Shown piece after piece: positions 1 to 8,117 of a DNA stretch of 64,000 bases. The notes beneath the pieces were generated by a model, which was not told the DNA's origin, searched no databases, and saw nothing but the letters and a program-made list of their open reading frames with translations. The stretch comes from Mycolicibacterium helvum. Its GTDB lineage: Bacteria; Actinomycetota; Actinomycetes; Mycobacteriales; Mycobacteriaceae. Both the position numbers and the translations under genes were made by a program. The stretch lies in the NCBI RefSeq assembly GCF_010731895.1, contig NZ_AP022596.1, positions 2,666,001-2,730,000 on the forward strand, read 5' to 3'. Each line of letters starts with the position of its first letter. Position 1 is the stretch's first letter.

Positions 1-449
1 GTCAGGGCGGCGGCCCGGCCGCCGAGCCAGAACCACCCGGCCGGGTAGTACGGCGGCAGGCCGATGTAGGTCATATCGTGCAGCGCCGGGCTCTCGGTGA
101 GCCGGGTGAGGTATTCGGTGCGGAACTGCTGATCGACTGAGATACCGAAGAGGTAGAGCCGGCTCGCCCCCAATGGCATCCCCAGGGTGACCACCGTGAA
201 CGCCGAGAGGAACACCGCGGCGGCGATGCGTGCGACCCACTCATATCCCTTGCGCCAGGAGAATCCGGTGCCCAGCAGCAACACCAGGCAACCGACCTGT
301 CCAACGGTGGTCAGCGCGTGCAGCTGATTCGACGACGGGAACGCCGGCCACTGGACCCGGGATATCGCGATCAGTGCGATCGCCGAAACGACCACGGCCA
401 CAGCAACTGCCGCGATCATCTGGCCCGCGGTGGCCAGCGCGCTCCTCAT
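1..449 (-). CDS. aftA: Galactan arabinofuranosyltransferase AftA, N-terminal part (runs off the window)
   Basis: Membrane GT-C enzyme that adds the first arabinofuranose residues to arabinogalactan galactan, using decaprenyl-phosphoarabinose outside the membrane. About 149 codons are present from an ATG at 449, and the frame stays open to base 1. The N-terminus is a hydrophobic membrane segment, followed by a second one and a loop reading [14 protein letters not shown] and [19 protein letters not shown], which is highly typical of AftA. It starts 8 bp after the dprE2 stop, matching the M. tuberculosis Rv3790-Rv3791-Rv3792 order. The supplier of its donor (DprE1/DprE2) lies just upstream in the same operon. 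Confidence 0.93.
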   Translation of the reverse strand, partial: MRSALATAGQMIAAVAVAVVVSAIALIAISRVQWPAFPSSNQLHALTTVGQVGCLVLLLGTGFSWRKGYEWVARIAAAVFLSAFTVVTLGMPLGASRLYLFGISVDQQFRTEYLTRLTESPALHDMTYIGLPPYYPAGWFWLGGRAAAL

Positions 450-457
450 CGGGTTGG

Positions 458-1237
458 CTAGATCGGCAGCTTGCGGAAGATGGGCCGCGGGATGTGCCGC
501 AGCACCGACATCAGCACACGGACCTGCCCGGGCGCCCACACCAGGTCTTTGCCCTTGGCTGCGGACGCCACCGCCAGCTCGGCGACCTCGTCGGCGTTCA
601 CGGTGAAGGGCGCTTCCTTGGCGCCGGTGGCTTTCCAGTGGTCCAAGGTGGTGGTGGTGCGCACCTGGCCCGGCCGGATCACGAGCACGTGAACGCCAAA
701 CTCGCGCAACGCTTCTCCGAGTCCTAGGTAGAAGCCGTCCAAGCCGGCCTTGGTGGAGCCGTAGACGAAGTTGTTGCGCCGTACTCGTTCGCCGGCCACC
801 GATGACATCGCGATGATCTGCCCGAAGCCCTGGGCGCGCATCTTCTCGCCGATCAGCACGCCGACCGAGACGGCGGCGGTGTAGTTGATCTGGGCGCTCA
901 GTACCGCCTTGGCCTGGTTCTGCCACAGCTCTTCGGCATCGCCGAGGATGCCGAACGCGACGATCGCCACGTCCACATCGCCGTTGGCCCAGGCGGATTC
1001 GATGACGGCCGGGTGGCTTGCGGTGTCAAGGGCGTCAAAATCGAGGTACTCGACCGACTTGGCGCCGGCGGCTTCTAGCTGGGCGATGGCGGTGTCGCGC
1101 TTGGGTGCATTCGGCAGATCGGCCAGAATGACTCGGGCCTTGGCGTTGCGTAGATAGCGCTCGACGATGGCCAGGCCGATTTCGGAGGTGCCGCCCAAGA
1201 GCAGGATGGTTTGCGGATTGCCTGTGGCGTCGATCAT
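458..1237 (-). CDS. dprE2: Decaprenylphosphoryl-2-keto-ribose reductase DprE2
   Basis: Short-chain dehydrogenase that reduces decaprenylphosphoryl-2-keto-D-erythro-pentofuranose to decaprenylphosphoryl-arabinose, the second half of the epimerisation begun by DprE1. The 259-residue protein has the Rossmann motif [13 protein letters not shown] near residue 12 and the YGSTKAG catalytic Tyr/Lys stretch. It ends in [13 protein letters not shown], like M. tuberculosis Rv3791. I chose the ATG at 1237 because it gives the family N-terminus ([10 protein letters not shown]); a longer upstream frame exists but overlaps dprE1. It lies 19 bp after dprE1 in the same operon. Confidence 0.95.
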   Translation of the reverse strand: MIDATGNPQTILLLGGTSEIGLAIVERYLRNAKARVILADLPNAPKRDTAIAQLEAAGAKSVEYLDFDALDTASHPAVIESAWANGDVDVAIVAFGILGDAEELWQNQAKAVLSAQINYTAAVSVGVLIGEKMRAQGFGQIIAMSSVAGERVRRNNFVYGSTKAGLDGFYLGLGEALREFGVHVLVIRPGQVRTTTTLDHWKATGAKEAPFTVNADEVAELAVASAAKGKDLVWAPGQVRVLMSVLRHIPRPIFRKLPI

Positions 1238-1256
1238 GGTTTGTGGGGATGCCTTT

Positions 1257-2657
1257 CTACAGCAGTTCGAGCCGGCGGGCCATATCGGAGGCAAACACGC
1301 CATTGGGATCGGCCTTGCGGCGCACGGCAATCCATTCATCGATCCGCGGATACATCTTGTGGAAATTCTCGGCGCTCACCCGAGAGTCCTTGGCGGTATA
1401 GACGCGACCGCCGAATTTCATGACACGGCTGTCGAGTTCGTTGAGGAACGCGTTGACGCCGGGATTGTTGGGGAAATCCATGGCCACATTCCAGCCGGCC
1501 ATTGGAAAGCTCAGCGGGGCAGGGTTTCCCGGACCGAACAACTTGAAGACGTTCAGCGCGGAGTAGTGGCCCTGGGTCTGGATCCACCGGATGATGTCTT
1601 TGAATTCGTCCAGCGCGTTGGGCGGCACGAGGAACTGGTGCTGCGCGAAACCGGCTGGGCCGTAAGCGTATTGCCAGCCTGTCGTGATATCCAGCATGTG
1701 GTAGAACTGCGTCAGATTGACGATCTTGTTCTGGTAGTTGCCGCTCATCCGATAGAACGCCTCGCCGACGAGGTTGAGTGACAGCTTGTTCATGACGCTG
1801 ACGGGGAAGATGTTTGGCAACCCGGGCAGCTTGGGCGCACTGAACTGCAGGGGGTCTTTCGCCAGCTTCGGCGGCAGTTGGTCCAGTTTGGCCAGGCTGC
1901 CCCGGCTGACCGCAGCGCGGCCCAGCTTCGGCGGTGGGTTGATGAGATCGAACCACGCGCTGGAATAGGTGTAGTTGTCCTCGCTGCCGTCCTGGTGGAC
2001 CGCGACGGTCTCGTCCAGGTCGGCCGTGGCGATACCGTCGGCGATGAAATAGGCGGTCTCGGTGCGGGTCATCGCGATGCGGGCCCGGATCACGATGCCG
2101 GTCAAACCGTTTCCGCCTACCGTGGCCCAGAACAGTTCGCTGTCAGCTCCGTCTGGTGTCAGTGTGCGGACTTCACCGTCGGCCATCAGTAGGTCTAGTG
2201 ACAGCACGTGATTGCCGAAGCTGCCCGCGCTGTGGTGGTTCTTTCCGTGGATGTCGGATCCGATGGCGCCGCCGACGGTCACCTGCCGGGTGCCCGGCAG
2301 AACCGGTACCCACAAACCGAACGGGAGCGCGGCCTTCATCAGCTGGTCCAGGCTCACCCCGGCGTCCACGTCGGCGACGGCGGTTTCAGCGGATAGCGAA
2401 TGGATCCGGTTCAGCCGCGTCATGTCGACGACGATGCCGCCGCCGTTGCCGGCTTGATCTCCGTAGGAGCGGCCGAGCCCGCGCGCCACGATGCCCCGGC
2501 GCAGGTAGGACGGGCTGGCGGAATCGGCGTCGGCCACCTGCCGGACGGCAGCGGCAATCACGTCCACATCGGGGGTCGACAGCACGTGCGCCACACTGGG
2601 CGCGGTGCGGCCGAACCCGGTCAGGGAACGCTGCGTCAGGGGGAGTTCGGTAGCCAT
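1257..2657 (-). CDS. dprE1: Decaprenylphosphoryl-ribose 2'-oxidase DprE1 with Ala at the benzothiazinone-target position
   Basis: FAD-dependent oxidase of the VAO family (466 residues) that oxidises decaprenylphosphoryl-ribose, the committed step to the arabinan donor. It has [14 protein letters not shown] and the FAD-binding stretch [20 protein letters not shown], and ends [12 protein letters not shown] as in Rv3790. The segment that reads GWNICVDF in M. tuberculosis reads GWNVAMDF here, so residue 392 (codon 1482-1484) is Ala instead of the reactive Cys387. The ATG at 2657 gives the usual length. A GtrA-like gene lies 27 bp upstream and dprE2 19 bp downstream. Confidence 0.96.
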   Translation of the reverse strand: MATELPLTQRSLTGFGRTAPSVAHVLSTPDVDVIAAAVRQVADADSASPSYLRRGIVARGLGRSYGDQAGNGGGIVVDMTRLNRIHSLSAETAVADVDAGVSLDQLMKAALPFGLWVPVLPGTRQVTVGGAIGSDIHGKNHHSAGSFGNHVLSLDLLMADGEVRTLTPDGADSELFWATVGGNGLTGIVIRARIAMTRTETAYFIADGIATADLDETVAVHQDGSEDNYTYSSAWFDLINPPPKLGRAAVSRGSLAKLDQLPPKLAKDPLQFSAPKLPGLPNIFPVSVMNKLSLNLVGEAFYRMSGNYQNKIVNLTQFYHMLDITTGWQYAYGPAGFAQHQFLVPPNALDEFKDIIRWIQTQGHYSALNVFKLFGPGNPAPLSFPMAGWNVAMDFPNNPGVNAFLNELDSRVMKFGGRVYTAKDSRVSAENFHKMYPRIDEWIAVRRKADPNGVFASDMARRLELL

Positions 2658-2684
2658 GTCAGTGCCAAAGGTTACCCGGCGGGA

Positions 2685-3095
2685 TTACTTCAACCGGAAT
2701 ATCACTGCTCGCTGGACCACGAAGTTGATGACGGTGGCGGTGCCTTGCGCGATGACGAAGGCGACCGGAACCTGCCACGGCTGGCCGGCGAACTTCACAT
2801 AGAACAGGTAATTGATGCCGACTTGGACCGCGTAGGTCAGTGCGTATAGGGCGATCACGGCGACGAACCGGGCCGTGCTGGGCGGTGCCTGGAACGTCCA
2901 CCGGCGGTTGATCAGGTACGCGGTGGTGGTGCCGGCGATGAAGCTCAGCGTCTTGGCCACATTGACCTGCAGTCCGAGCTTGAGGAACAGCACGTAGAGC
3001 CCAAAATCGACGATCGCCGACAGCCCGCCGGTGAGGATGAATCGCAGCACCTGGGTCTTCAGGCTCAGGGGCGTCGGCGGGGCAAGTTCGGCCAC
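2685..3095 (-). CDS. GtrA-like membrane protein (Rv3789 type)
   Basis: A 136-residue protein with four predicted membrane segments and GtrA-family signatures: [17 protein letters not shown] near residue 17 and the loop INRRWTF near residue 62. GtrA proteins are thought to move polyprenyl-phosphate sugars across the membrane. The M. tuberculosis counterpart Rv3789 has been proposed either to flip decaprenyl-phosphoarabinose or to recruit AftA. Being first in the dprE1-dprE2-aftA operon fits both roles. A 25-bp direct repeat pair lies just upstream of its start. Confidence 0.88.
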   Translation of the reverse strand: MAELAPPTPLSLKTQVLRFILTGGLSAIVDFGLYVLFLKLGLQVNVAKTLSFIAGTTTAYLINRRWTFQAPPSTARFVAVIALYALTYAVQVGINYLFYVKFAGQPWQVPVAFVIAQGTATVINFVVQRAVIFRLK

Positions 3096-3115
3096 GTCGG
3101 AAGCTTACTGATTGT

Positions 3116-3176
3116 CCCGGGTCGCTTCGCTCCTGCCCGCGGGTCTCAATCCCCGGGTCGCTTCGCTCCTGCCCGC
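3116..3176. repeat. Pair of identical 25-bp direct repeats (dispersed motif)
   Basis: The 25-mer at 3116-3140 recurs exactly at 3152-3176, with starts 36 bp apart. Its core reads GGTCGCTTCGCTCCTGCCCG. A copy with two mismatches in 24 lies at 21761-21784, and an inverted, more diverged copy at 52194-52218. All are intergenic or at gene ends, as expected of a short dispersed mycobacterial element. The second copy ends 2 bp before the GTG proposed for the next gene, so it lies in that gene's leader. Confidence 0.8.
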
Positions 3177-3178
3177 CG

Positions 3179-3817
3179 GTGCACCATGGTGGGGTGCAGG
3201 ATCTGGTTGAAGCCTGGGCGACACTGCTGTCCCGGCACACCGACAACCCGGCAGTGGCCGCGGTGGGGCGCGACTTGGTCGCGTCTTGGACGGAACCGCA
3301 CCGCCACTACCACTCTGTCGAGCACCTGCGCGACATCCTCCGCCACGTCGAGGAGCTGGCTGATTTCGCCGACGACGCAGACGCTGTCCGCCTCGCGGCC
3401 TGGTACCACGACGCGGTGTACGCCGGGCGTCCCGACGACGAGGAACTCAGCGCGCGCCGCGCGGAGCTGGACCTGTCGCGGCTGGGTCTGCAGCCGCAAC
3501 TGGTCGACGAGGTGGCGCGCTTGATTCGGATGACGATCACGCATGACCCCGCGGCAGGGGACCACAACGGCGAAGTTCTGTCCGATGCCGACTTGGCGGC
3601 GTTGGCGGTGCCGAGGGACCGCTACGTACGCAATACCGCGGCCATCCGCGCCGAGTACGACCACGTTCCCGGTGACGCGTTCCGCCGCGGACGCGTGCAG
3701 GTTCTGACGGCATTGTTAGGTGGTCCAGGGGTGTTCCGAACCGAGCGCGCGCGCCGCGAGTGGGAAGCGTCTGCGCAAGGCAATCTGCGGGCCGAGTTGG
3801 CCACGCTGATCGACTGA
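3179..3817 (+). CDS. HD-superfamily metal-dependent hydrolase (COG4339-like)
   Basis: The 212-residue protein carries the HD pattern HYHSVEHLRDIL near residue 43 and AAWYHDAVY near residue 74, followed by helical sequence and RMTITHD. This matches the small predicted metal-dependent phosphohydrolases of the HD superfamily; substrate unknown. The start is uncertain: GTG at 3179, or an in-frame GTG at 3194 (VQDLVEAW). No strong Shine-Dalgarno is visible because the 25-bp repeat occupies the leader. A hairpin follows directly after the stop. Confidence 0.75.
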   Translation: MHHGGVQDLVEAWATLLSRHTDNPAVAAVGRDLVASWTEPHRHYHSVEHLRDILRHVEELADFADDADAVRLAAWYHDAVYAGRPDDEELSARRAELDLSRLGLQPQLVDEVARLIRMTITHDPAAGDHNGEVLSDADLAALAVPRDRYVRNTAAIRAEYDHVPGDAFRRGRVQVLTALLGGPGVFRTERARREWEASAQGNLRAELATLID

Positions 3818-3840
3818 ACGGCCCGGCCGCGAGGGCCGTT
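3817..3840 (+). terminator. GC-rich hairpin after the HD hydrolase gene
   Basis: AACGGCCC pairs with GGGCCGTT, an 8-bp stem around an 8-nt loop. It begins at the last base of the HD gene's stop codon. There is no clear T-run, as is common for mycobacterial terminators. It may shield the following PNPOx gene from readthrough. Confidence 0.5.
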
Positions 3841-3882
3841 CGACCCTATGCGCGCCGGTTCTTGCCGAGGGAAAATCTGATC

Positions 3883-4317
3883 ATGATAGGCGAACAGGAC
3901 CCGATCACGGTCCTCAGCGACGACGAGAGCTGGGACCTGCTGAAGAGCGCCGCGCTGGGTCGGCTGGTGACCAACGTCGGCGGTGAGCTGGAAATCTTCC
4001 CGGTCAATTTCGTGACGCAGGGCCACACAGTGCTATTTCGGACTGCCGAAGGCACAAAGCTATTCGGCACGGTAATGAACGACAAGGTGCTCTTCGAGGT
4101 CGACGATCACAACGTCGTCGAAGGTTGGAGTGTCGTCATTCGCGGGACCGCACATGTGCTGACTGCCGCCGATGAAATCCACGAAGCCGACCGCGCCCAG
4201 CTGTTGCCGTGGGTGGCCACCGAGAAGCTGCGCTACGTCCGCATCACTCCGAACGATATGTCCGGCAGGCGGTTTGTCTTCGGGCCGGAGCCCGAGCACG
4301 GGGCATACCCCAGTTAG
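3883..4317 (+). CDS. Pyridoxamine 5'-phosphate oxidase-family (split-barrel FMN-binding) protein
   Basis: A 144-residue split-barrel protein. It opens with LSDDESWDLLKSAALGRL and has the barrel strands LEIFPVNFV and HTVLFRTAEGTK, and WSVVIRGTAHVL, typical of PNPOx-like proteins in actinobacteria that bind FMN, F420 or haem. The specific cofactor and substrate cannot be read. The ATG at 3883 follows GAGGGAAA at a suitable distance; a longer upstream frame lacks the conserved N-terminus. It converges with the 13E12 gene with a 4-bp overlap. Confidence 0.8.
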   Translation: MIGEQDPITVLSDDESWDLLKSAALGRLVTNVGGELEIFPVNFVTQGHTVLFRTAEGTKLFGTVMNDKVLFEVDDHNVVEGWSVVIRGTAHVLTAADEIHEADRAQLLPWVATEKLRYVRITPNDMSGRRFVFGPEPEHGAYPS

Positions 4318-5774
4318 AACGGTGGTGGGCGGTTCCGCTGGGCGACGCGGGCATCGTTGAGTTTGCGTTCGGCGGCGATGCGATAGGCCCGCTGGGCCGC
4401 GCGAGTGCGTCGTCGGGTGGGCATCATGATGCCGATGGTGGGCGGCGGTTGGCCCACGGGTGCGGGCAGTGTCGCGGTGGTGACGTTCCACTGGGGGATC
4501 AGCAATCGGCTGCCGGGTTGAGTGAGGTAGGTGTGTCCGGTGGGTGAGGTCCACACGATTGAGCCGTCAGGGTGTTGCTTATCGCGCCAGCCGGCCCAAA
4601 AAGTCTTGAGCAGGTGGTGTTTTCGGCAGATGCAGGCCAGGTTGGAAGCGTGGGTGGGTCCCCAGGGCCAGGGGATGGTGTGGTCGACATCGCAGAACTC
4701 GGCCGGCATATCGCAGTTGGGGAACCGACAGGTGATATCGCGCATCCGGACAAACTCGTCCAACGCCGTCGAGGGGCGATAGCCCGGCTCGGGCTCCTCG
4801 TCCGGCCGTCGCAGCACCCGGACCTTCGCGCCGGCTGTAATCAGCTGCGCCAGCAACGGGGCCGGCACAACCCCACGATGTCCGGTCACCACACCACCAG
4901 CGGTGTGCGGGCCGGGCGACTCGGTTGGGGTACCGGCCCCTTCGGTCGGCATCGGCGGATCGGCAACCGTGCCCATCACGTCGGCCTCAGCCACCACATG
5001 CACCACCACGCTGGCCGCCCGGCCGTCGGGCTCGGCGGCCGGGCACTCGGGATTGCCGCAGTTGCAGGCCAGCCGATCCGACCCGGCATTGATCGCCCCT
5101 ATGGCATCGGATCGGCGCTCACCGATGGTGCGCGGATCGTCCTCACACACCCCGTGCGCCATCACAGCCAACCGCCGATCCAGTGCAATGCCGTCGGTGA
5201 TCAACAGCTCACCGCGGAGTTCCACGACCCCGTCGCGCGCATTGCCGACATCGACAACCACATCGCGATCCCGCAACCGGGACTGGGTCCGGCGCAGCGC
5301 ACCCGGGTCAAACTCGTCCACCCACACATCGATGGCGCGCTGAAGTTTGAGGTCCGACAGCGGTCCCCACGACACCGCGTGCTCGGCAAGCGCGGCATCC
5401 ACGAGCGCCAGCGTCTGCGGGTCGCCGATCAGGTCAGTGCGCGACACGATCGCTGCACACATCCGATAACTCAACACACCGGCCAACAACAACGCACCCA
5501 CCTGCGGTACCCGATCCCGCAACGACAACGCCAGATGCATCTGCGCCGACGCCCGGCCATGGGTCACCCCCAGCTCGGCCGACACCTCGGCTGCCACGGC
5601 GTCCCAGTCATCACAGGCCCACCATGCGCGCTCCTCGTCACCGCAACGGCGCCGAACCAACTCCGCGATCGCCGCCAACCGCAGCCCCTCACCCTGAGCC
5701 GCCTGCCGAGCGCCGTCCCTGATCGCAGTCACCACCACCGCATCAGCCGAGGACCGTAACCCAACATCGAACAC
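4314..5774 (-). CDS. 13E12-family HNH endonuclease-like protein (DUF222 + HNH), SOS-controlled
   Basis: 486 residues. The N-terminal 300 or so match the DUF222/13E12 repeat family (VTHGRASAQMHLALSLRDRVP, ALLLAGVLSYRM). The C-terminal HNH finger reads CRFPNCDMPAEFCDVDHTIP followed by NLACICRKHHLLKT, with all metal and catalytic histidines and cysteines present. Such genes are multicopy in mycobacteria and several are DNA-damage inducible. A perfect mycobacterial LexA box overlaps its GTG start, so repression by LexA is expected. An insertion-sequence remnant starts 42 bp upstream. The cellular role of the family is not established. Confidence 0.9.
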   Translation of the reverse strand: MFDVGLRSSADAVVVTAIRDGARQAAQGEGLRLAAIAELVRRRCGDEERAWWACDDWDAVAAEVSAELGVTHGRASAQMHLALSLRDRVPQVGALLLAGVLSYRMCAAIVSRTDLIGDPQTLALVDAALAEHAVSWGPLSDLKLQRAIDVWVDEFDPGALRRTQSRLRDRDVVVDVGNARDGVVELRGELLITDGIALDRRLAVMAHGVCEDDPRTIGERRSDAIGAINAGSDRLACNCGNPECPAAEPDGRAASVVVHVVAEADVMGTVADPPMPTEGAGTPTESPGPHTAGGVVTGHRGVVPAPLLAQLITAGAKVRVLRRPDEEPEPGYRPSTALDEFVRMRDITCRFPNCDMPAEFCDVDHTIPWPWGPTHASNLACICRKHHLLKTFWAGWRDKQHPDGSIVWTSPTGHTYLTQPGSRLLIPQWNVTTATLPAPVGQPPPTIGIMMPTRRRTRAAQRAYRIAAERKLNDARVAQRNRPPPF

Positions 5775-5782
5775 ATGTTCGA
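5767..5782 (-). promoter_or_regulatory. LexA (SOS) box overlapping the 13E12 start codon
   Basis: TCGAACACATGTTCGA is a perfect inverted repeat (TCGAAC-N4-GTTCGA) identical to the mycobacterial SOS-box consensus. It covers the GTG start (5772-5774), so LexA bound here should block transcription or early elongation of the HNH gene until DNA damage. Confidence 0.9.
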
Positions 5783-5816
5783 GTATGCCACTGGGGTCTG
5801 ACGGAAATCTGTCATC

Positions 5817-6645
5817 TCTCAGGACATCGGTGACAGTTCGGGTGGTCTTGGTGGTGACACTTGTGCCTCCAGGCTCGGGCGGTGGCTGTCAATGAACCCA
5901 TCGATCCCCGCGTGCGGCTTGCGATCTCGCAGTGGCCTGATGACGCGCCCCGCGGGGCGGTCTCGACGTTCTGCGCCGAGCACGGTATCTCGCGAAAGTC
6001 GTTCTACGAGTTGCGTAAACGCTGCAGAAGCGACGGTCCGGCCGCGGTGCTCGAACCCAAAACGCGGCGACCGAAATCGAGCCCGTCGAAACTGAGCGAT
6101 GAAGTCAAGGATCAGGCCGTGGCCGTGCGTGGTGCACTGGAGGCCTCCGGCCTGGACCTCGGGCCGATCAGTGTGCACGACAAGATGCACGCGATGGGCC
6201 TAGATCAGGTCCCCTCACACCGCGTCGCTGGCACGGATCTTCCGAGAAGCCCGTGTGGCCCGTGTTGAGCCGAAGAAGAAACCGCGCTCGGCATGGCGAC
6301 GGTTCGTCTACCCGGCCCCGAACGCGTGCTGGCAGCTCGATGCCACCGAATACGTCCTCACCGGCGGGCGTAAATGCGTGATCTTCCAGCTCATTGACGA
6401 TCACTCCCGCTACGCCGTTGCCTCGCATGTGGCCTGGGGTGAGACCGCTGCGGCCGCGATCACGGTGTTCGACAAGGCGGTGGCCGCCCACGGGGTGCCC
6501 CAACGGCTGCTGTCTGACAATGGGGCTGCGCTGAACCCTTCGCGGCGCGGGCACCTCGGCCGACTCGTCGGTATCAACTAAGTCGGCAACGGCCGACCCA
6601 GCGGCCCCCAACCCAAGACCAAAGAACTGTCACCGAAGTCCTGAC
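5817..6645 (+). mobile_element. Degenerate IS481-like insertion sequence, internally deleted
   Basis: The left end (TCTCAGGACATCGGTGACAG, from 5817) and the reverse complement of the right end (TGTCAGGACTTCGGTGACAG, ending at 6645) form matching terminal inverted repeats that stay similar for nearly 40 bp. A further right-end-like copy (TCAGGACATCGGTGACGG in reverse complement) lies at about 6653-6670. The retained 829 bp is short for an element of this family, which fits the missing 3' part of its transposase. No target duplication was recognised. Confidence 0.75.
5882..6581 (+). pseudogene. Broken IS481-family transposase (frameshift and C-terminal deletion)
   Basis: The first frame (GTG at 5882) encodes the helix-turn-helix region (TFCAEHGISRKSFYELRKR) and continues to about 6220. 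A frameshift near 6215-6250 is needed to continue into SLARIFREARVARVEPKKKP. The integrase core then shows WQLDATEY (first Asp), LIDDHSRY and LLSDNGAALN (second Asp). After that the sequence is lost and ends in unrelated residues, so the catalytic Glu is absent. It cannot encode an active DDE transposase. Confidence 0.8.
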
Positions 6646-6805
6646 ACACCAACCGTCACCGATGTCCTGATACATCCCAGTCTGACCGTGTTGCCTCATC
6701 GGAAATGCGCGCGTAGACGGCGCGTCTGCCGGCTTGGTCAGCAATGACTTCGGTAGGTCCAGCTGATGGGGTTGATATTGGGCGAACGCGGAGCAGTGAC
6801 GCTAG

Positions 6806-7102
6806 GCAGCGGCGATCCGCTATCAGCAGGCCAGTAAGCGCGGGAAGAGCCGGATTCTCGACGAGTTGTGCGCCAATACCGGCTGGCATCGCTGCCATGC
6901 CCGAAAGGCGCTCACAGCCGCGCTGATGCCCACGATCGCCACCGTGCGCGGTCGGCGGCCCGCGACGTACAGACCCGAGGTCATCGCCGCATTGACGGTC
7001 TGCTGGACGGTGCTGGGAATGCCCGCCGGCAAACGGCTCGCCCCCATGCTCGCAGTGCTGGTGGCAGTGCTGCGTTTACCCGGTCAGAGGACGTGTGCTC
7101 TT
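6806..7102 (+). pseudogene. Fragment of a second transposase/integrase-type protein
   Basis: Just after an in-frame stop at 6803-6805, the frame reads RYQQASKRGKSRILDELCAN, then TGWHRCHARKALTAAL and VLGMPAGKRLAPML. This resembles the N-terminal DNA-binding part of rve-type transposases (KSRILDE...TGWHR.HARKAL). No start codon or catalytic core remains; the frame runs straight into the 8-bp tandem repeat. It is unrelated to the neighbouring IS481 remnant, so the region has collected more than one insertion. The family is assigned from memory of the motif only. Confidence 0.5.
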
Positions 7103-7214
7103 CACCCTGGCACCCTGGCACCCTGGCACCCTGGCACCCTGGCACCCTGGCACCCTGGCACCCTGGCACCCTGGCACCCTGGCACCCTGGCACCCTGGCA
7201 CCCTGGCACCCTGG
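7103..7214. repeat. 14 perfect tandem copies of the octamer CACCCTGG
   Basis: The unit CACCCTGG repeats 14 times without a mismatch over 112 bp. Because 8 is not a multiple of 3, all frames are traversed and stay open: HPGTLAPW on the plus strand and VPGCQGAR on the minus strand. It lies between a transposase fragment and the 3' end of wzm, 72 bp beyond the wzm stop. Perfect identity suggests recent slippage expansion. Confidence 0.97.
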
Positions 7215-7286
7215 CCACCAGTAAAACCCCAGCCGGCACCCCCGCTTCAGTCACCAAGCGCGCACGCTTACGTGAGGCAACACCCT

Positions 7287-8117
7287 CTAGACCCAGTAGG
7301 CCACCCGCGATCGGTACTGCCGCAGCGCGAAAGCCGCCACCAGCCAGCCGAGAAGCGTCAGCACTATCACGACGACCCAATGCCGCAAGTGTTGGTCAGC
7401 GCCCAACAGGGGAGCTCGCAGGATGTCGAGGTAATGCAGCAGCGGATTCAGCTCGATGATCTTCGCCCACTGGCCGGCGCCCTGCTGCTGGAGCGTGTTG
7501 TCATTCCAGATGATCGGTGTCATGAAGAACAGCAGCTGCACGATCGAGAACAGCAGTGGGCCGATATCGCGGTACCGGGTGGCCAGGATGCCGAAGCAGA
7601 ACGACACCCAGACGCAGTTCAGCATGATCAGCAGCAGCGCCGGGATCGCCGCCAAGTCGGCCCATGACCACGGTTTCGGGAAGATGATCGCAATCACCAC
7701 ATAGATGACGATGTTGTGTGCGAACAGAATCATCTGCCGCCACACCAGCCGATACACGTGCACGCTCAGTGGCGTTGGCAGTTGCTTGATCAAACCTTCG
7801 TTGGCGATGAACACATCGGAGCCCTCGAGGATCGCGGCGTTGATCATGTTCCAGATGATCAACCCGAGCGTCACATAGGGCAGGTGCTCGGAGAGTTTGA
7901 GGTGGAACAGCTGCGAGTACAGCCCACCCATCGCGACGGCGGTGGTCCCGGTCGCGATGGTGATCCAGAACGGGCCGAGCACTGAGCGGCGGTACTTCTG
8001 CTTGATGTCCTGCCAGCCGAGGTGCAGCCACAATTCGCGCTTGTGGAACCCGTCGCGAAGGTCGCCCCACGCGCGGGTGAACGTCTTCGACTGGGCTGCG
8101 GCGTCAATGAATGTCAA
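7287..8117 (-). CDS. wzm: Galactan ABC transporter permease Wzm (Rv3783/RfbD type)
   Basis: ABC-2 type permease that with Wzt exports lipid-linked galactan for arabinogalactan assembly. 276 residues, about six membrane segments. The start region KRELWLHLGWQDIKQKYRRS and GPFWITIATGTTAVAMG, plus LLFFMTPIIW, are characteristic, and it ends QYRSRVAYWV. I place the start at TTG 8117, overlapping the glfT1 stop (TTGA), because the family N-terminus begins at TFIDAAAQSKTF. A longer frame to 8243 exists but lies inside glfT1. The coupling implies co-translation with GlfT1. Confidence 0.9.
   Translation of the reverse strand: MTFIDAAAQSKTFTRAWGDLRDGFHKRELWLHLGWQDIKQKYRRSVLGPFWITIATGTTAVAMGGLYSQLFHLKLSEHLPYVTLGLIIWNMINAAILEGSDVFIANEGLIKQLPTPLSVHVYRLVWRQMILFAHNIVIYVVIAIIFPKPWSWADLAAIPALLLIMLNCVWVSFCFGILATRYRDIGPLLFSIVQLLFFMTPIIWNDNTLQQQGAGQWAKIIELNPLLHYLDILRAPLLGADQHLRHWVVVIVLTLLGWLVAAFALRQYRSRVAYWV

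Noticed and set aside
458..1339. Longer DprE2 starting at 1339
   Set aside because: The extra 34 residues overlap dprE1 and are unlike the family; the ATG at 1237 gives the known N-terminus.
4572..5759. 395-residue plus-strand frame opposite the 13E12 gene
   Set aside because: Antisense shadow of a high-GC gene: its composition is His/Arg/Gln/Gly-rich with no family pattern, while the minus strand encodes intact DUF222 and HNH motifs.
7103..7214. Tandem array as a CRISPR
   Set aside because: The unit is 8 bp with no spacers; no cas genes are present in the window.
7095..7667. Repetitive frames through the CACCCTGG array (HPGTLAPW and VPGCQGAR repeats)
   Set aside because: They exist only because an 8-bp array is open in every frame; they lack plausible starts and run antisense into wzm or transposase debris.
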